Notes: generated from the sequence alone by a model not told the origin. A stretch of DNA of 44,295 bases from Algoriphagus marincola HL-49 (GCA_001314815.1 LJXT01000012.1:1-44295), one strand, 5' to 3'. Shown: positions 35,208 through 43,541, counted from the stretch's first letter. A program made the numbers and translations.

Positions 35208-35367
35208 AGTTTTTGATTTTTAGGCTATTTAAAAGACGGGCATTTTCTGCAAGTTCCTTAAGCCTGCATTTATAAAGACAAAAAGAACAATCCAATTGTC
35301 GTAGAAATTTCCATTAGGAATACCCCTTCCCAAGATTATCTCAGGTCAGCTTTGAAAACAGCAATAA

Positions 35368-35706
35368 CTAGATCAGTCCTTCCTTTTCCAGGTCTGCTTT
35401 TAACTTCAGATACATGTCCAATTTTGACTCATCACTCATCCCCTGTTTCGCTTGCTTGATACTGTCTGGTAGTTGAATTATTTCTTCGTGACTACTGGAG
35501 ATTCTGATAGGAAGAATGGTTTTCTTCGTAGCTGTATAGAAGTTGTAGGAGGAATTTTGATAATCACCCGATATTTCTGTCTTGGTTTCCTTGACTTGAC
35601 CTGTTTCATCCATATCAAACAGGATAGAAACCACCAAATTTCCTTCCCCCGGGAATCCTGCGATTAGCTTGGAGCTTTTTACATCTTCATAGCAAAGTGT
35701 TTCCAT
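35368..35706 (-). CDS. Small immunity-like paralogue 2 (subfamily A)
   Basis: A 112-residue protein. With paralogue 1 it forms a distinct subfamily: GFPGEGNLVVSILFDMDETG matches GLPNQGSIHFNLICKLNARG in layout, followed by LPIRISSS, IQLPDSI and MYLKLKADLEKEGLI. It starts only six bases after paralogue 1, so the pair is clearly co-translated with the lipoprotein. Confidence 0.6.
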   Translation of the reverse strand: METLCYEDVKSSKLIAGFPGEGNLVVSILFDMDETGQVKETKTEISGDYQNSSYNFYTATKKTILPIRISSSHEEIIQLPDSIKQAKQGMSDESKLDMYLKLKADLEKEGLI

Positions 35707-35712
35707 AGCGTG

Positions 35713-36069
35713 TTATCCATTTTTTATTAACAAACCCTTATCCTGCAGCTCTTTTTCCAGTTTTTTATACCAGAATAGCTTCGCTTCAACTGGCATTTTT
35801 GGTTTATTCCTGATAATCGGTTCAGGCAAATTGATACTATTTTCCGAACTATATTGAATTTCTATGGGGAAAAGACCTTCCGACTTCAGGTGGAGGAAAT
35901 TGTATTTAATTTCATCCTGAATTGCCGAAATGTCTAATTCTGCTCCTTCAATCACTCCCCGTGCATTCAACTTGCAGATTAAGTTAAAGTGAATGCTTCC
36001 TTGATTCGGCAACCCAAATACTACTTTCCTTTTCCCAACCTTGCATTCTAAAATTTCTTTCTTATTCAT
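35713..36069 (-). CDS. Small immunity-like paralogue 1 (subfamily A), overlapping the lipoprotein toxin candidate
   Basis: A 118-residue soluble protein with VVFGLPNQGSIHFNLIC, LFPIEIQYSS, INLPEPII and the signature WYKKLEKELQDKGLL. Its start lies inside the last codons of the upstream lipoprotein (8-base overlap), the usual arrangement of toxin and cognate immunity genes. No signal peptide or membrane segment. The family is not recognised. Confidence 0.62.
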   Translation of the reverse strand: MNKKEILECKVGKRKVVFGLPNQGSIHFNLICKLNARGVIEGAELDISAIQDEIKYNFLHLKSEGLFPIEIQYSSENSINLPEPIIRNKPKMPVEAKLFWYKKLEKELQDKGLLIKNG

Positions 36070-37330
36070 AATATCCTATTGGGCAGTCGGTATATGGCCA
36101 TTTTCCAATTTTTGTATCTTTGCACTTTCCTAAACATTTATAGCATTCAAAATTTGTCGAATATTTGTAATTCCACCTCTGACATTCTAAAAGAAAGTCC
36201 CAACAGGCCTGATCAGGAGAACTCTCTGATGTCATCACCTCATACATACTATAGAGCCAGAGATTAAAAGCGATAGTCCCAATGATCACCTGACCGATGG
36301 GAGATCTTTTTGCTGTTGTAGTCAGCGTAAGAGTCATCGCTGTCACCACTCCCCCATCAAAATCCGGATTGCCAAAGAAATTGGCGATAAAACCCTGCTC
36401 CTCCATGACCACTACCTCCGGCATCAGCCACGCATCTACCTGTGCATCATAAGTATAGATCGTGCCGTCTGTACTCACTGCCTTCATCCCATCATAGGGA
36501 TTGTTTAGGTCATCCTGAGGGTTCAAAGGCCTCAGCCAGTAGGCAATATCCTCAGGATCCAGCATTCCGGGGATGCCCAGATCACCAGATCCTGTTGAGC
36601 CCCCAGCCGAACTCCCACCGCCAGTTCCACCAGAGCCCGGAGGAAGATCTCCTCCCGGATTGCTTTCACAGGTTTCTACCTCTGCATACCTCACCTCCGA
36701 AATAATACAGTCTCCGTTTACACAAACCGTTGTAAATCCAGTGACAACAATTTCGGTAGTACACCCACTTACCCTACTGTTGGTGTTTTCTGTTTGAATG
36801 GCTACCCCGTGAAGATACTGGGATTCACTGAAAACTTCCCCGTCCAGCCTAAGTAATTGAATAGTGCCTGAAAAATTCCCAAAGCCATGTCTTCGCTGCT
36901 TGGTCTCTATCCATTCTTTTTCTGGGAGGTACCTGATCAAGTAAGAATTAGTGTCAATACCTTTCTTAACAACAATCAAATTGGTAAATGTTTCTACATT
37001 TTCGGTGATCAAAGGAATAGTATAGGTGACCTCACCTTTTACTAAGTCCTCATGACGAAAAGCTTTACTCCAATTGGCTTTATCGAAATATTGATTATCA
37101 TCTTCAGCTATTCGGAAACCAAAGGATGAGGGGTTTGACTCTTCCCGAAAGGTTTTTAGAAATTTATCCTTTTGAATGGATGTAAAGGTTCTTTTTATTT
37201 GATTTTCTTGGAGAGTTGTCTGACCACTATTTAGGGAGGTATCCTCCACACAAGAAGAAAATATGAAGGCAATCAATAGTAAAAACAAGGTGTTGCGAAA
37301 TAACTCCTTCGAATAAGAAGCAAGGTTCAA
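36062..37330 (-). CDS. Polymorphic toxin-like surface lipoprotein with cysteine-rich tip
   Basis: Encodes 422 residues from a TTG start; no in-frame ATG precedes the signal. Type II signal peptide with lipobox FSSC (Cys27). An N-terminal domain (about 50-180) has VTYTIPL and FTNLIVVKKGIDTNSYLIRYLPEKEW, with a counterpart in the AHH lipoprotein at 43607-44188. A Cys-containing strand region, a Gly/Ser-rich linker (about 226-250), a hydrophobic segment (about 343-365) and a tip with six cysteines in the last 50 residues follow. The six small genes downstream suggest a toxin with immunity genes. The activity of the tip is unknown. Confidence 0.65.
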   Translation of the reverse strand: MNLASYSKELFRNTLFLLLIAFIFSSCVEDTSLNSGQTTLQENQIKRTFTSIQKDKFLKTFREESNPSSFGFRIAEDDNQYFDKANWSKAFRHEDLVKGEVTYTIPLITENVETFTNLIVVKKGIDTNSYLIRYLPEKEWIETKQRRHGFGNFSGTIQLLRLDGEVFSESQYLHGVAIQTENTNSRVSGCTTEIVVTGFTTVCVNGDCIISEVRYAEVETCESNPGGDLPPGSGGTGGGSSAGGSTGSGDLGIPGMLDPEDIAYWLRPLNPQDDLNNPYDGMKAVSTDGTIYTYDAQVDAWLMPEVVVMEEQGFIANFFGNPDFDGGVVTAMTLTLTTTAKRSPIGQVIIGTIAFNLWLYSMYEVMTSESSPDQACWDFLLECQRWNYKYSTNFECYKCLGKCKDTKIGKWPYTDCPIGYYE

Positions 37331-37373
37331 CCCACTGATTAGCGGGTCAAAAATGAAACCTAAAGATTTGGAA

Positions 37374-37390
37374 TGTGTGTGTGTGTGTGT
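37374..37390 (-). repeat. (TG)8 microsatellite at the 5' end of the lipoprotein gene
   Basis: Seventeen bases of alternating TG (CA on the coding strand) sit between an ATG at 37394-37392 and the lipoprotein frame. That ATG is out of frame by one base. One added dinucleotide would bring it into frame with no intervening stop. The remaining intergenic bases 37391-37679 hold no gene that I can support. Confidence 0.7.
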
Positions 37391-37679
37391 TCATTGAAAA
37401 AAGAGTTTTGATCCCACCATTTTTTTAAATCATCACTTAAGTCTATTAAGAAAATCTAATTTTTGAAAGACTTTTCTGAAAAAGGTGATTTAAGTGTTAG
37501 TTTTTGTTGTTTAAAAATATTTCAACTCACCTATTATTGCAATCAGTTTAGCCCCAAAGGCAATCAAAGCAGAGTTGTGACGGCTGAAAACGGAACTACT
37601 AAAAAAACCTATGCGTCTTACGCCTTTCCTGGAAAAAAAATCGTAGCACCACTAGGTCGTGGTGAGCTTAAATCAAAAC

Positions 37680-38276
37680 TTACTTCCTCCGAAAACCAGT
37701 CAATCCCAAGGCTTTGTAAATTTCTTCTTTGCTCATTTCCCGGACTTCACCCACCTGAAAATCCTCAATCGTCAACCTGGAAATGGACCATCGCACCAAC
37801 CGAAGGGTAGGATGTCCCACAGCTGCGGTCATCTTGCGAACTTGTCGATTTTTCCCTTCGATCAAGGTCAGGCTGATCCAGGTATCAGGCACGTTTTTGC
37901 GATAGCGGATCGGAGGATCACGATCTGGTAGAGATGGGATTTCTTCGGGAATTTTAGCGATGGCAGGCTTGGTTGCATACTGCTTACCGTCCACATTGAT
38001 CGTTACGCCTTTTTCCAGCTGACGCATGGCCTCTTGATCGGGAATCCCCTCCACCTGCGCCAGGTATGCTCGCTGATGGGCAAACCGGGGGTTCAGCAAT
38101 TGATAATTGAGCTGCTTATCATCCGTGATGATGAGCAAACCCTCGCTGTCCTTATCGAGACGACCGACTGGATAGACTGTTTTGGGGAAATGAAAAAGAG
38201 AGGCAAGTGTCTGCCCCTCTCCGCTAAATTGGCTCAAAACCCCAAAGGGCTTGTAAATGATAAAGTATCGATTCAA
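37680..38276 (-). CDS. rluE: Ribosomal large-subunit pseudouridine synthase, RluE-like
   Basis: A 198-residue RsuA/RluE-family pseudouridine synthase without an S4 domain, as in RluE, which modifies 23S rRNA U2457 in E. coli. The catalytic Asp41 lies in PVGRLDKDSEGLLI. FIIYKPFGVLSQF opens the catalytic fold, and LIEGKNRQVRKMTAAVGHPTLRLVR is the C-terminal RNA-contact motif. The start is TTG 38276, the only start possible because a stop lies three codons upstream. It begins six bases after the small CxxC gene and is probably co-transcribed. Confidence 0.9.
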   Translation of the reverse strand: MNRYFIIYKPFGVLSQFSGEGQTLASLFHFPKTVYPVGRLDKDSEGLLIITDDKQLNYQLLNPRFAHQRAYLAQVEGIPDQEAMRQLEKGVTINVDGKQYATKPAIAKIPEEIPSLPDRDPPIRYRKNVPDTWISLTLIEGKNRQVRKMTAAVGHPTLRLVRWSISRLTIEDFQVGEVREMSKEEIYKALGLTGFRRK

Positions 38277-38282
38277 AACTGA

Positions 38283-38459
38283 TCAGCTTCCGCAACCCAC
38301 ACAATCAATACTGGAATCCATTGGCTTGACGCCTTTGAGTTTCATCTCGAGATTGTGGATCTGATCACGTACATCCATGTCTTGAAACATGTCTCCGGTA
38401 AGCTTGCCTTTCAATTCGGCAATCTGCGCTTCGAGTTCTTTCAGTTGTAATTCGCTCAT
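38283..38459 (-). CDS. Small conserved coiled-coil protein ending in CVGCGS
   Basis: A 58-residue protein from ATG 38459. A short amphipathic helix (LQLKELEAQIAELKGKL) precedes a second helix (DVRDQIHNLEMKLKG) and the end SIDCVGCGS, a CxxC tail. It resembles small Bacteroidota proteins with the same ending. The function is unknown; metal or redox binding by the two cysteines is possible. Upstream of rluE in one operon. Confidence 0.7.
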   Translation of the reverse strand: MSELQLKELEAQIAELKGKLTGDMFQDMDVRDQIHNLEMKLKGVKPMDSSIDCVGCGS

Positions 38460-39263
38460 AAAAGTTGTGGTTAAAGGTTGATTGATTGGTTGAAAATAGC
38501 AAGAAAGGAATGTAAGTTCCCAATCGCTAGTAAAAAAGCTGGGGCAAAAATGATTCCAATTGAAAATCAGGCAGAAAAAATTTGATGCCTTGATTATTTC
38601 TCCCGCAAAGCTTAGAAGAGGCAAAGTCTAAGCGTCACTGCGAGGCTTAACATTTGGGATAACGCACAAAACGAGATGACGTTTTGATTTGACCAGTTTT
38701 GTTTATTGAAATGCCGTAGGCATGAATCATTGACTAGCCAGCCATTTCAATGGCTGGAAAATGTAAGCTACAGATTTCATGAAATGCCGTAGGCATGACC
38801 GACAAATATTCCGTAAACGACTGATCTGAATTAGGAAATTTCCCAACCCGTCATCGGTAGCGTAGTTCACGGAGCGGGGCCCGCCTCCTGGAGGGCTGGC
38901 AGTCTCAAAGTTTTTCAAAAGAAAGCGGGGCTTGGCAATTTCTCTCTCGCAAAGTATAGAAGAAGCAAAGTATTCTAGAGATTAAAACCACAAGCAATAA
39001 TATGTTATGTCCCCACGGGACTGAAAAGAGTATTTTGAATGGGTTGATGGTGTGGCCAACAAATCCTGAAAATCAGCGGTGATGAATCGCTGTGGGCTAA
39101 TTTGGAATAAGTAGTCATAAACCCCTTCCCTATTTGGCGAAAAAAAGAAAAAACTAAAGGCTAAATTGCGATCAATCTCTTCAAATCTTCGGTAGCTTTA
39201 GTTATTATGGATTTAAAAATCAAATGATTTGCAAAGTAATTCAGGAAACCCCACATTAACAGC
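38460..39263. repeat. Intergenic repeat region with a second kind of REP-like hairpin
   Basis: About 800 bases without a credible gene. The 18-base unit GAAATGCCGTAGGCATGA occurs at 38708-38725 and 38781-38798; its ATGCC-GTA-GGCAT forms a small stem. Between them lies a perfect palindrome, CCAGCCATTTCAATGGCTGG (38738-38757). Two CGCAAAG...AAGCAAAGT-type blocks recur near 38603 and 38946. These hairpins differ in sequence from those at 3752-5473. Confidence 0.6.
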
Positions 39264-40391
39264 ATGAACCCACTCATCCATCTTCGACATATCCTTCATC
39301 AACATCCAGAAATTGCCGGAGAAGAAACCGAGACGGCCCAGCGGATTCTGGAATTCTTTAAGCCATTACAAGCGGATGAGGTGATCAAAAACTTGGGTGG
39401 AACAGGCTTAGCTTTCATTTTCAAAGGGAAAAATCCCGGTAAGCGTTTGCTCTTTCGTAGTGAACTGGACGCCCTACCCATAGAGGAAAAAGGTGATCCC
39501 AGCTACCGAAGTACGATTTCCGGCAAGGCGCATCTTTGTGGACATGATGGGCATATGGCGATTATCTGCGGATTGGGTGAAAAGCTAGCCCAAACGCGGC
39601 CCGAAAGCGGTGAAGTGATCCTACTCTTTCAGCCGGCTGAGGAAACCGGAGAAGGAGCTCAGGCGATTTTAAACGACTCCCGCTTTGAGGAAATCAGGCC
39701 GGATTATGCCTTTGCCCTGCATAATTTGCCCGGCTTTCCGCTTCATCAAGTGGTACTGCGAAAAGGTACATTTGCAGCAGGAAGTACGGGGATGACCCTC
39801 CAATTCATAGGAAAAACCTCCCATGCAGCCCATCCGGAGGACGGACGCAATCCTGCTGCGGCAATCTCTCAATTGATCTTAGCACTTCCTGAAATACGGA
39901 AAAGTATACCGGGATATTGTTTGGCTACGGTCATCCATGTTCAGATCGGCAGCTTGGCTTTTGGCACCAGTGCTGGTACAGGCAGTCTAAGTTTAACACT
40001 TCGGGCTTTTGATCAAGAAAACCTGGAACAGCTCATCGAAGAGGTAGAGAAAAAAGCAAAACAGCTGGCAAAAGCTGAAAACCTGGACATTAACATCCGA
40101 TTCCAGGAAAGCTTTGCTGTATCGAAGAATGACCCTGCAGCAGCAAAATTAGCTGAACAAGCCTTTGAAAGCTTAGGCCTAAAAGTGTTAGAAAAAGCAG
40201 ATCCCTTTCGTTGGTCCGAGGATTTTGGGCTTTTTAGCCAAAGTTGTCCCGCTTATTTATTTGGACTGGGAGCAGGAGAGAATTCTCCCCAACTCCATGA
40301 ACCGACTTATGACTTCCCGGATGAATTGATTGAAACGGGGGTGGGGATATTTGATAGAATTGTCAGGAATCAATCAAAAGGGAAGTCGTAA
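39264..40391 (+). CDS. M20D-family amidohydrolase
   Basis: A 375-residue cytoplasmic metal-dependent amidohydrolase of the hippurate / N-acyl-amino-acid hydrolase group (M20D). Metal-site motifs are HLCGHDGHM (C92, H94, H97) and QPAEETGEGA (E127, E128). LLFRSELDALPIEE and a dimerisation insert beginning TGMTLQFIGKTSHAAHPEDGRNP are also normal. The last metal ligand region is GENSPQLHEPTYDFPDE. It removes acyl groups from amino acids or peptides; the substrate cannot be fixed. Its 3' end overlaps a pseudogene on the other strand by 22 bases. Confidence 0.93.
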   Translation: MNPLIHLRHILHQHPEIAGEETETAQRILEFFKPLQADEVIKNLGGTGLAFIFKGKNPGKRLLFRSELDALPIEEKGDPSYRSTISGKAHLCGHDGHMAIICGLGEKLAQTRPESGEVILLFQPAEETGEGAQAILNDSRFEEIRPDYAFALHNLPGFPLHQVVLRKGTFAAGSTGMTLQFIGKTSHAAHPEDGRNPAAAISQLILALPEIRKSIPGYCLATVIHVQIGSLAFGTSAGTGSLSLTLRAFDQENLEQLIEEVEKKAKQLAKAENLDINIRFQESFAVSKNDPAAAKLAEQAFESLGLKVLEKADPFRWSEDFGLFSQSCPAYLFGLGAGENSPQLHEPTYDFPDELIETGVGIFDRIVRNQSKGKS

Positions 40392-40666
40392 ACCAATCCT
40401 AGGCTGGCGAAATGGATATAGGCAAAATTATACACCTGATCAACGTCTGCACCTCCCTCGATCAGGCGATAGCCTGCCTTCAACTGCAAGCCTTCTTTCC
40501 AAACAGGATGGTAAATCCCTGCAAAAATATCCTCTGCTCTTCCCACAGGACCCACCAAGCCGTCACCTTTTAAAACTAGTGAGAGTTTTTCTTTCGGACT
40601 GTAGTTCAGATTAAAGCTTAGCAAAGGCACAAGGTCCAAATCGGTATCCTCAACCCATCCAGTTTC
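40370..40666 (-). pseudogene. C-terminal fragment of an outer-membrane barrel protein
   Basis: About 98 codons remain: strands such as LVPLLSFNLNYSPKEKLSLVLKGDG and GLQLKAGYRLIEGGADVDQVYNFAYIHFASLGLVY, ending in an aromatic residue (DFPFD). They look like the end of a small barrel. Upstream the frame meets a stop at 40667-40669 right where the repeat region starts, and no signal peptide remains. It is a 5'-truncated gene, probably cut by the repeat element. Confidence 0.65.
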
Positions 40667-40667
40667 T

Positions 40668-40947
40668 CAAATTTTGGTGCAACTAGTCAACTCCAAGCTA
40701 TGTGGCTATGTGGTTTCTCTTTTTTAAAACCATATAGAAACATATCGAACATAGTTTCGCCATTTTGATCTGCTCTTCGAGTCCCGATAATATCGCGGAT
40801 GTAATGTCGAAGCGAGATCCAAAGATTTGCAATCCACCAAATCAAGTCCCTCAACTCATACAGCTTCTCAAATTCTTTTGCAATTAGCTATGTGGCTATG
40901 TGGTTACCCCTTTTTTAAAACCACATAGAAACATAGAGAACATAGGG
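40668..40947. repeat. Two copies of an approximately 85-bp hairpin repeat
   Basis: Units at about 40668-40756 and 40862-40947 share TTCTCAAATT, AGCTATGTGGCTATGTGG and a T-rich loop. In copy 2, CTATGTGGTT (40896-40905) pairs perfectly with AACCACATAG (40919-40928). A block after copy 2 (40959-40989) recurs at 25340-25370. No gene lies in 40670-41064. Confidence 0.7.
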
Positions 40948-41064
40948 TTTTCAATCCCGACCAATAAGTCCAGCGTCTGGAGAGGCAGGACAGCGAGGAA
41001 TGTAATCTTTGATCAAATCCAAAGGTGTAGCTGTCATTCTATAATAATTCATCAGAAACTTATC

Positions 41065-41553
41065 TCATTGAAATGACTTCTTGACAAAGTATTTGCAATC
41101 CAGCTCACTCCAGCTTTCTCCCATACGAACGGGTATCAACTCCGCATCCAAAACACCTTCCCCTTTATATCCAAAACCTTGAAGTTCCTCATCTCCCAAA
41201 AATTGCCCAAGCTCCTGAGACATATCAATGACCAATTTGTGATGAATCAAATACGCCGAGTTCAGCACGAGATACCGAGGATCATTGTTTTCAGGCTCTA
41301 CAAACTTTAACTGGGCGACTTGCTCAAATACCGAAATGGGCTGATACCAAGAATCGCCAGCATCTTCCCAATCCCTATCTTTGATATCCAGCGGAGTTAA
41401 GGGCAATTGGAAGCGCTCAGCTAAGTAACTTAGCGCCTCCATAGCCTGAGCTCTTGGAGAAAGGTCGGACTCATAGAGTTCAGTGATTTTTTGTTTGAGG
41501 TCCTGCTCAGATTCCACCCATTCTTCTAGACTGGGCCATGACTTTGGTTGCAT
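41065..41553 (-). CDS. Hypothetical soluble protein downstream of the AHH toxin locus
   Basis: Encodes 162 residues, acidic, no signal or membrane segment. The first part is helical (LEEWVESEQDLKQKITELYE, AMEALSYLAERF); later segments include RYLVLNSAYLIHHKLVIDMSQELGQF and SWSELDCKYFVKK. I do not recognise the family. A terminator separates it from the toxin-immunity pair, so it is probably transcribed on its own. A link to the toxin locus is possible because it is next in line, but this is not shown. Confidence 0.6.
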   Translation of the reverse strand: MQPKSWPSLEEWVESEQDLKQKITELYESDLSPRAQAMEALSYLAERFQLPLTPLDIKDRDWEDAGDSWYQPISVFEQVAQLKFVEPENNDPRYLVLNSAYLIHHKLVIDMSQELGQFLGDEELQGFGYKGEGVLDAELIPVRMGESWSELDCKYFVKKSFQ

Positions 41554-41571
41554 AGTTTAATTATTTATGGA

Positions 41572-41603
41572 AGAAAACCCAGCCCTGAATATTCAAGGCT
41601 GGA
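41572..41603 (-). terminator. Terminator of the AHH toxin-immunity operon
   Basis: On the minus strand CCAGCC and GGCTGG pair, with an inner TGAAT/ATTCA continuation, followed by GGGTTTTCTT. It lies just past the immunity-gene stop. Confidence 0.8.
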
Positions 41604-41613
41604 TTTTGGCTTG

Positions 41614-42345
41614 CTAATAAAGCTGCTTTCTCAATCCATTGGAGCCGTACCATTCTTCGTCTGAAATTTCGAGGGGTTTGAATTCAATACCATAGAGCTC
41701 CTTTTCTTCTATTTTAAGCTTTATTCTTTCAGAAACGATAATATCAAGCGACATACACTCATCTAATATTAAAACGTCTTTATCACAACTTTCTAAAAGT
41801 TGAAGCTTTTTTGTTGTAATAGAATTATTAGCGTTATAAAGCTCATCAACTCTGTTAATAAATTCATCAAGATTTTCGAATCTTTTTTCAAAGAATTTTG
41901 AATTGAACTTTAATTGAATATATCGATTTCCTTCTCGTGCAACTATTTCTTCTGCAAATAAGCTTTGCTTGAAATCTACGAATTCATTATCGTATGAAAA
42001 GAAATTAGTAATCCAGAAATTGTTTAAAGATCTTCCTTCTTGAATTAATGTTATTGGGAAAAACTGAATTTTTTCTTCAGCACCATGTTCAATTAGAATC
42101 TCCTTTAACAAATCTGAGAAGACCAACCTTGGTGCAATACTACCTCCTGGCGAAAATAAATCTGGAATTCGGTAAAAACTTCCTATTTCTATGGCCGGAA
42201 TTATAGGAGAAAAGTCAATTATTTTACCATTATAGTGATTACCAATAAAATATTCATCTCTAATAGAGGCTTTATAATAAAATTCCTCGATAAACTCCCC
42301 TTTAGTACCAGCCGGGGTGGGGTGTTTTAGTTCAAAATATTTCAT
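41614..42345 (-). CDS. Putative immunity protein of the AHH toxin (Imm11/Imm43-like)
   Basis: A 243-residue cytoplasmic protein from ATG 42345, which overlaps the toxin stop (TGATG); a TTG one codon earlier is also possible. Segments such as MKYFELKH, RIPDLFSPGGSIAPRLVFSDLLKEIL and the end EISDEEWYGSNGLRKQLY recall the DUF1629/Imm11 or Imm43 groups of immunity proteins. That likeness is by eye only. Position directly behind an AHH nuclease is the stronger argument. AT content is higher than in the flanking genes, hinting at transfer. Confidence 0.65.
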   Translation of the reverse strand: MKYFELKHPTPAGTKGEFIEEFYYKASIRDEYFIGNHYNGKIIDFSPIIPAIEIGSFYRIPDLFSPGGSIAPRLVFSDLLKEILIEHGAEEKIQFFPITLIQEGRSLNNFWITNFFSYDNEFVDFKQSLFAEEIVAREGNRYIQLKFNSKFFEKRFENLDEFINRVDELYNANNSITTKKLQLLESCDKDVLILDECMSLDIIVSERIKLKIEEKELYGIEFKPLEISDEEWYGSNGLRKQLY

Positions 42346-43541
42346 CAAAATCTTATTTGGTTAATAGGTAATTCGGAAGATTCTATAGCATTTTTTGCAT
42401 TATTTATTAATTTAACAAGCTCTTCGTAAAAGAATTCATCACTTTTTCCTTGATTTCTTGAGTTATTAATTTGGTCTAGTTTCAATTTAATTAAGTTATT
42501 ATAGTCTTTATGACTTACATTTCTAGACTTATCTACAGACAAACCATTCAATACTTCATTCATATGAAAAGAATGTTTTGACCTTGCTGCTTTTTGAACA
42601 ACCGGATGTTCTTGAATATTTTTTTGCCATGGAATTATATGATGAGCACGCTTATTTGGATCAGTTAAACCGATAACATGTCTTAATTGGCTCTGGTCAC
42701 CGAAAGTAATAAAACCTTCACGATTAACAATCCACCTGAATACTATTCTACTTTGAAGATCTGTGGCAGACTGAATTACTTTAAATCCGATTTTAGGCCC
42801 CGAAGTGATATATCCATAAAATGGCACGGCAGAGACAACACTTAAGGTAGCATTGACTCCATCCCCCTCAATGGCATACAAAACACCATTAATCAAATCC
42901 GCAGGTTCACCCAGGACAGGAACTAAGCCAGCAATATCCAATGTCCAATGAATGGCCTCTTTAGTTGCTTCATATAGTAGTTTCCCATCACTCCATTCAG
43001 GATGATCATGCTTTAAAAAAGCTATCTTCGCTGAAAAATAGGTATAGAATAAGTGTAATGTAGCCGGATTACTTAAATCAGCCTCCACTAGTTCATCTAC
43101 CTCAAGTGCAAATTCTGGTGTAAAAGGCTTATCCAAAACTCCATTCATCCCAGCCGCAATCGTAAATAAAGCCGCATCCGTATCTATTGCACTCCCATCC
43201 GCCAAAACAGATCTAAGCTCATAGGCAAAAGCAGAATTTTCGCTCAGATACCATAGATGATAATCACTTAAAACTCCTCCGAGATCCCGATTGATGGCTG
43301 TGGAGATTTTCGTAGGTGTGAAGGCAGGAGTACCGAAGTCTGAAATGTCGCAGTTTTGGCATTCCAAACCAGAAAAATTATTCTTAATTCTTTTATCTGC
43401 TGAAGAACAGGAAATCGTAATGACCCATTGAAAGGTATCTGGATTAGAACATGAATTTCCTGGGTGATCGGGAGCTGTACAAGAAACCACTCTAATGTAA
43501 GAAACAGATACACTACAAGAAGAACCTCCGCCACTGGTCAA
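42345..43541 (-). CDS. AHH nuclease toxin: C-terminal part of a split lipoprotein gene
   Basis: Encodes 398 residues from an artificial TTG; the true start is in the ORF at 43607-44188, one base out of frame. The order is: Gly-rich linker, a Cys-rich segment, a helical region (about 95-190), a pretoxin-like hydrophobic part (DIAGLVPVLGEPADLINGVLYAIEG, VVSAVPFYGYI), and the C-terminal AHH domain with RAHHIIPWQKN (A299, H300, H301) and a second conserved His in VSHKDYNNLIKLKLDQ. AHH domains are HNH-like DNases or RNases of polymorphic toxins. The frame is open upstream to the frameshift near 43705. AT-rich third positions suggest a recently acquired tip. Confidence 0.82.
   Translation of the reverse strand: MTSGGGSSCSVSVSYIRVVSCTAPDHPGNSCSNPDTFQWVITISCSSADKRIKNNFSGLECQNCDISDFGTPAFTPTKISTAINRDLGGVLSDYHLWYLSENSAFAYELRSVLADGSAIDTDAALFTIAAGMNGVLDKPFTPEFALEVDELVEADLSNPATLHLFYTYFSAKIAFLKHDHPEWSDGKLLYEATKEAIHWTLDIAGLVPVLGEPADLINGVLYAIEGDGVNATLSVVSAVPFYGYITSGPKIGFKVIQSATDLQSRIVFRWIVNREGFITFGDQSQLRHVIGLTDPNKRAHHIIPWQKNIQEHPVVQKAARSKHSFHMNEVLNGLSVDKSRNVSHKDYNNLIKLKLDQINNSRNQGKSDEFFYEELVKLINNAKNAIESSELPINQIRF

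Noticed and set aside
37463-37931. Plus-strand ORFs of 115 and 90 codons upstream of and over rluE
   Set aside because: The right half is antisense to rluE and the left part is low-complexity AT-rich DNA; no protein-like motif.
40330-40614. Plus-strand ORF of 94 codons at the end of the amidohydrolase
   Set aside because: It is a shadow of the amidohydrolase end and of the barrel pseudogene on the other strand.
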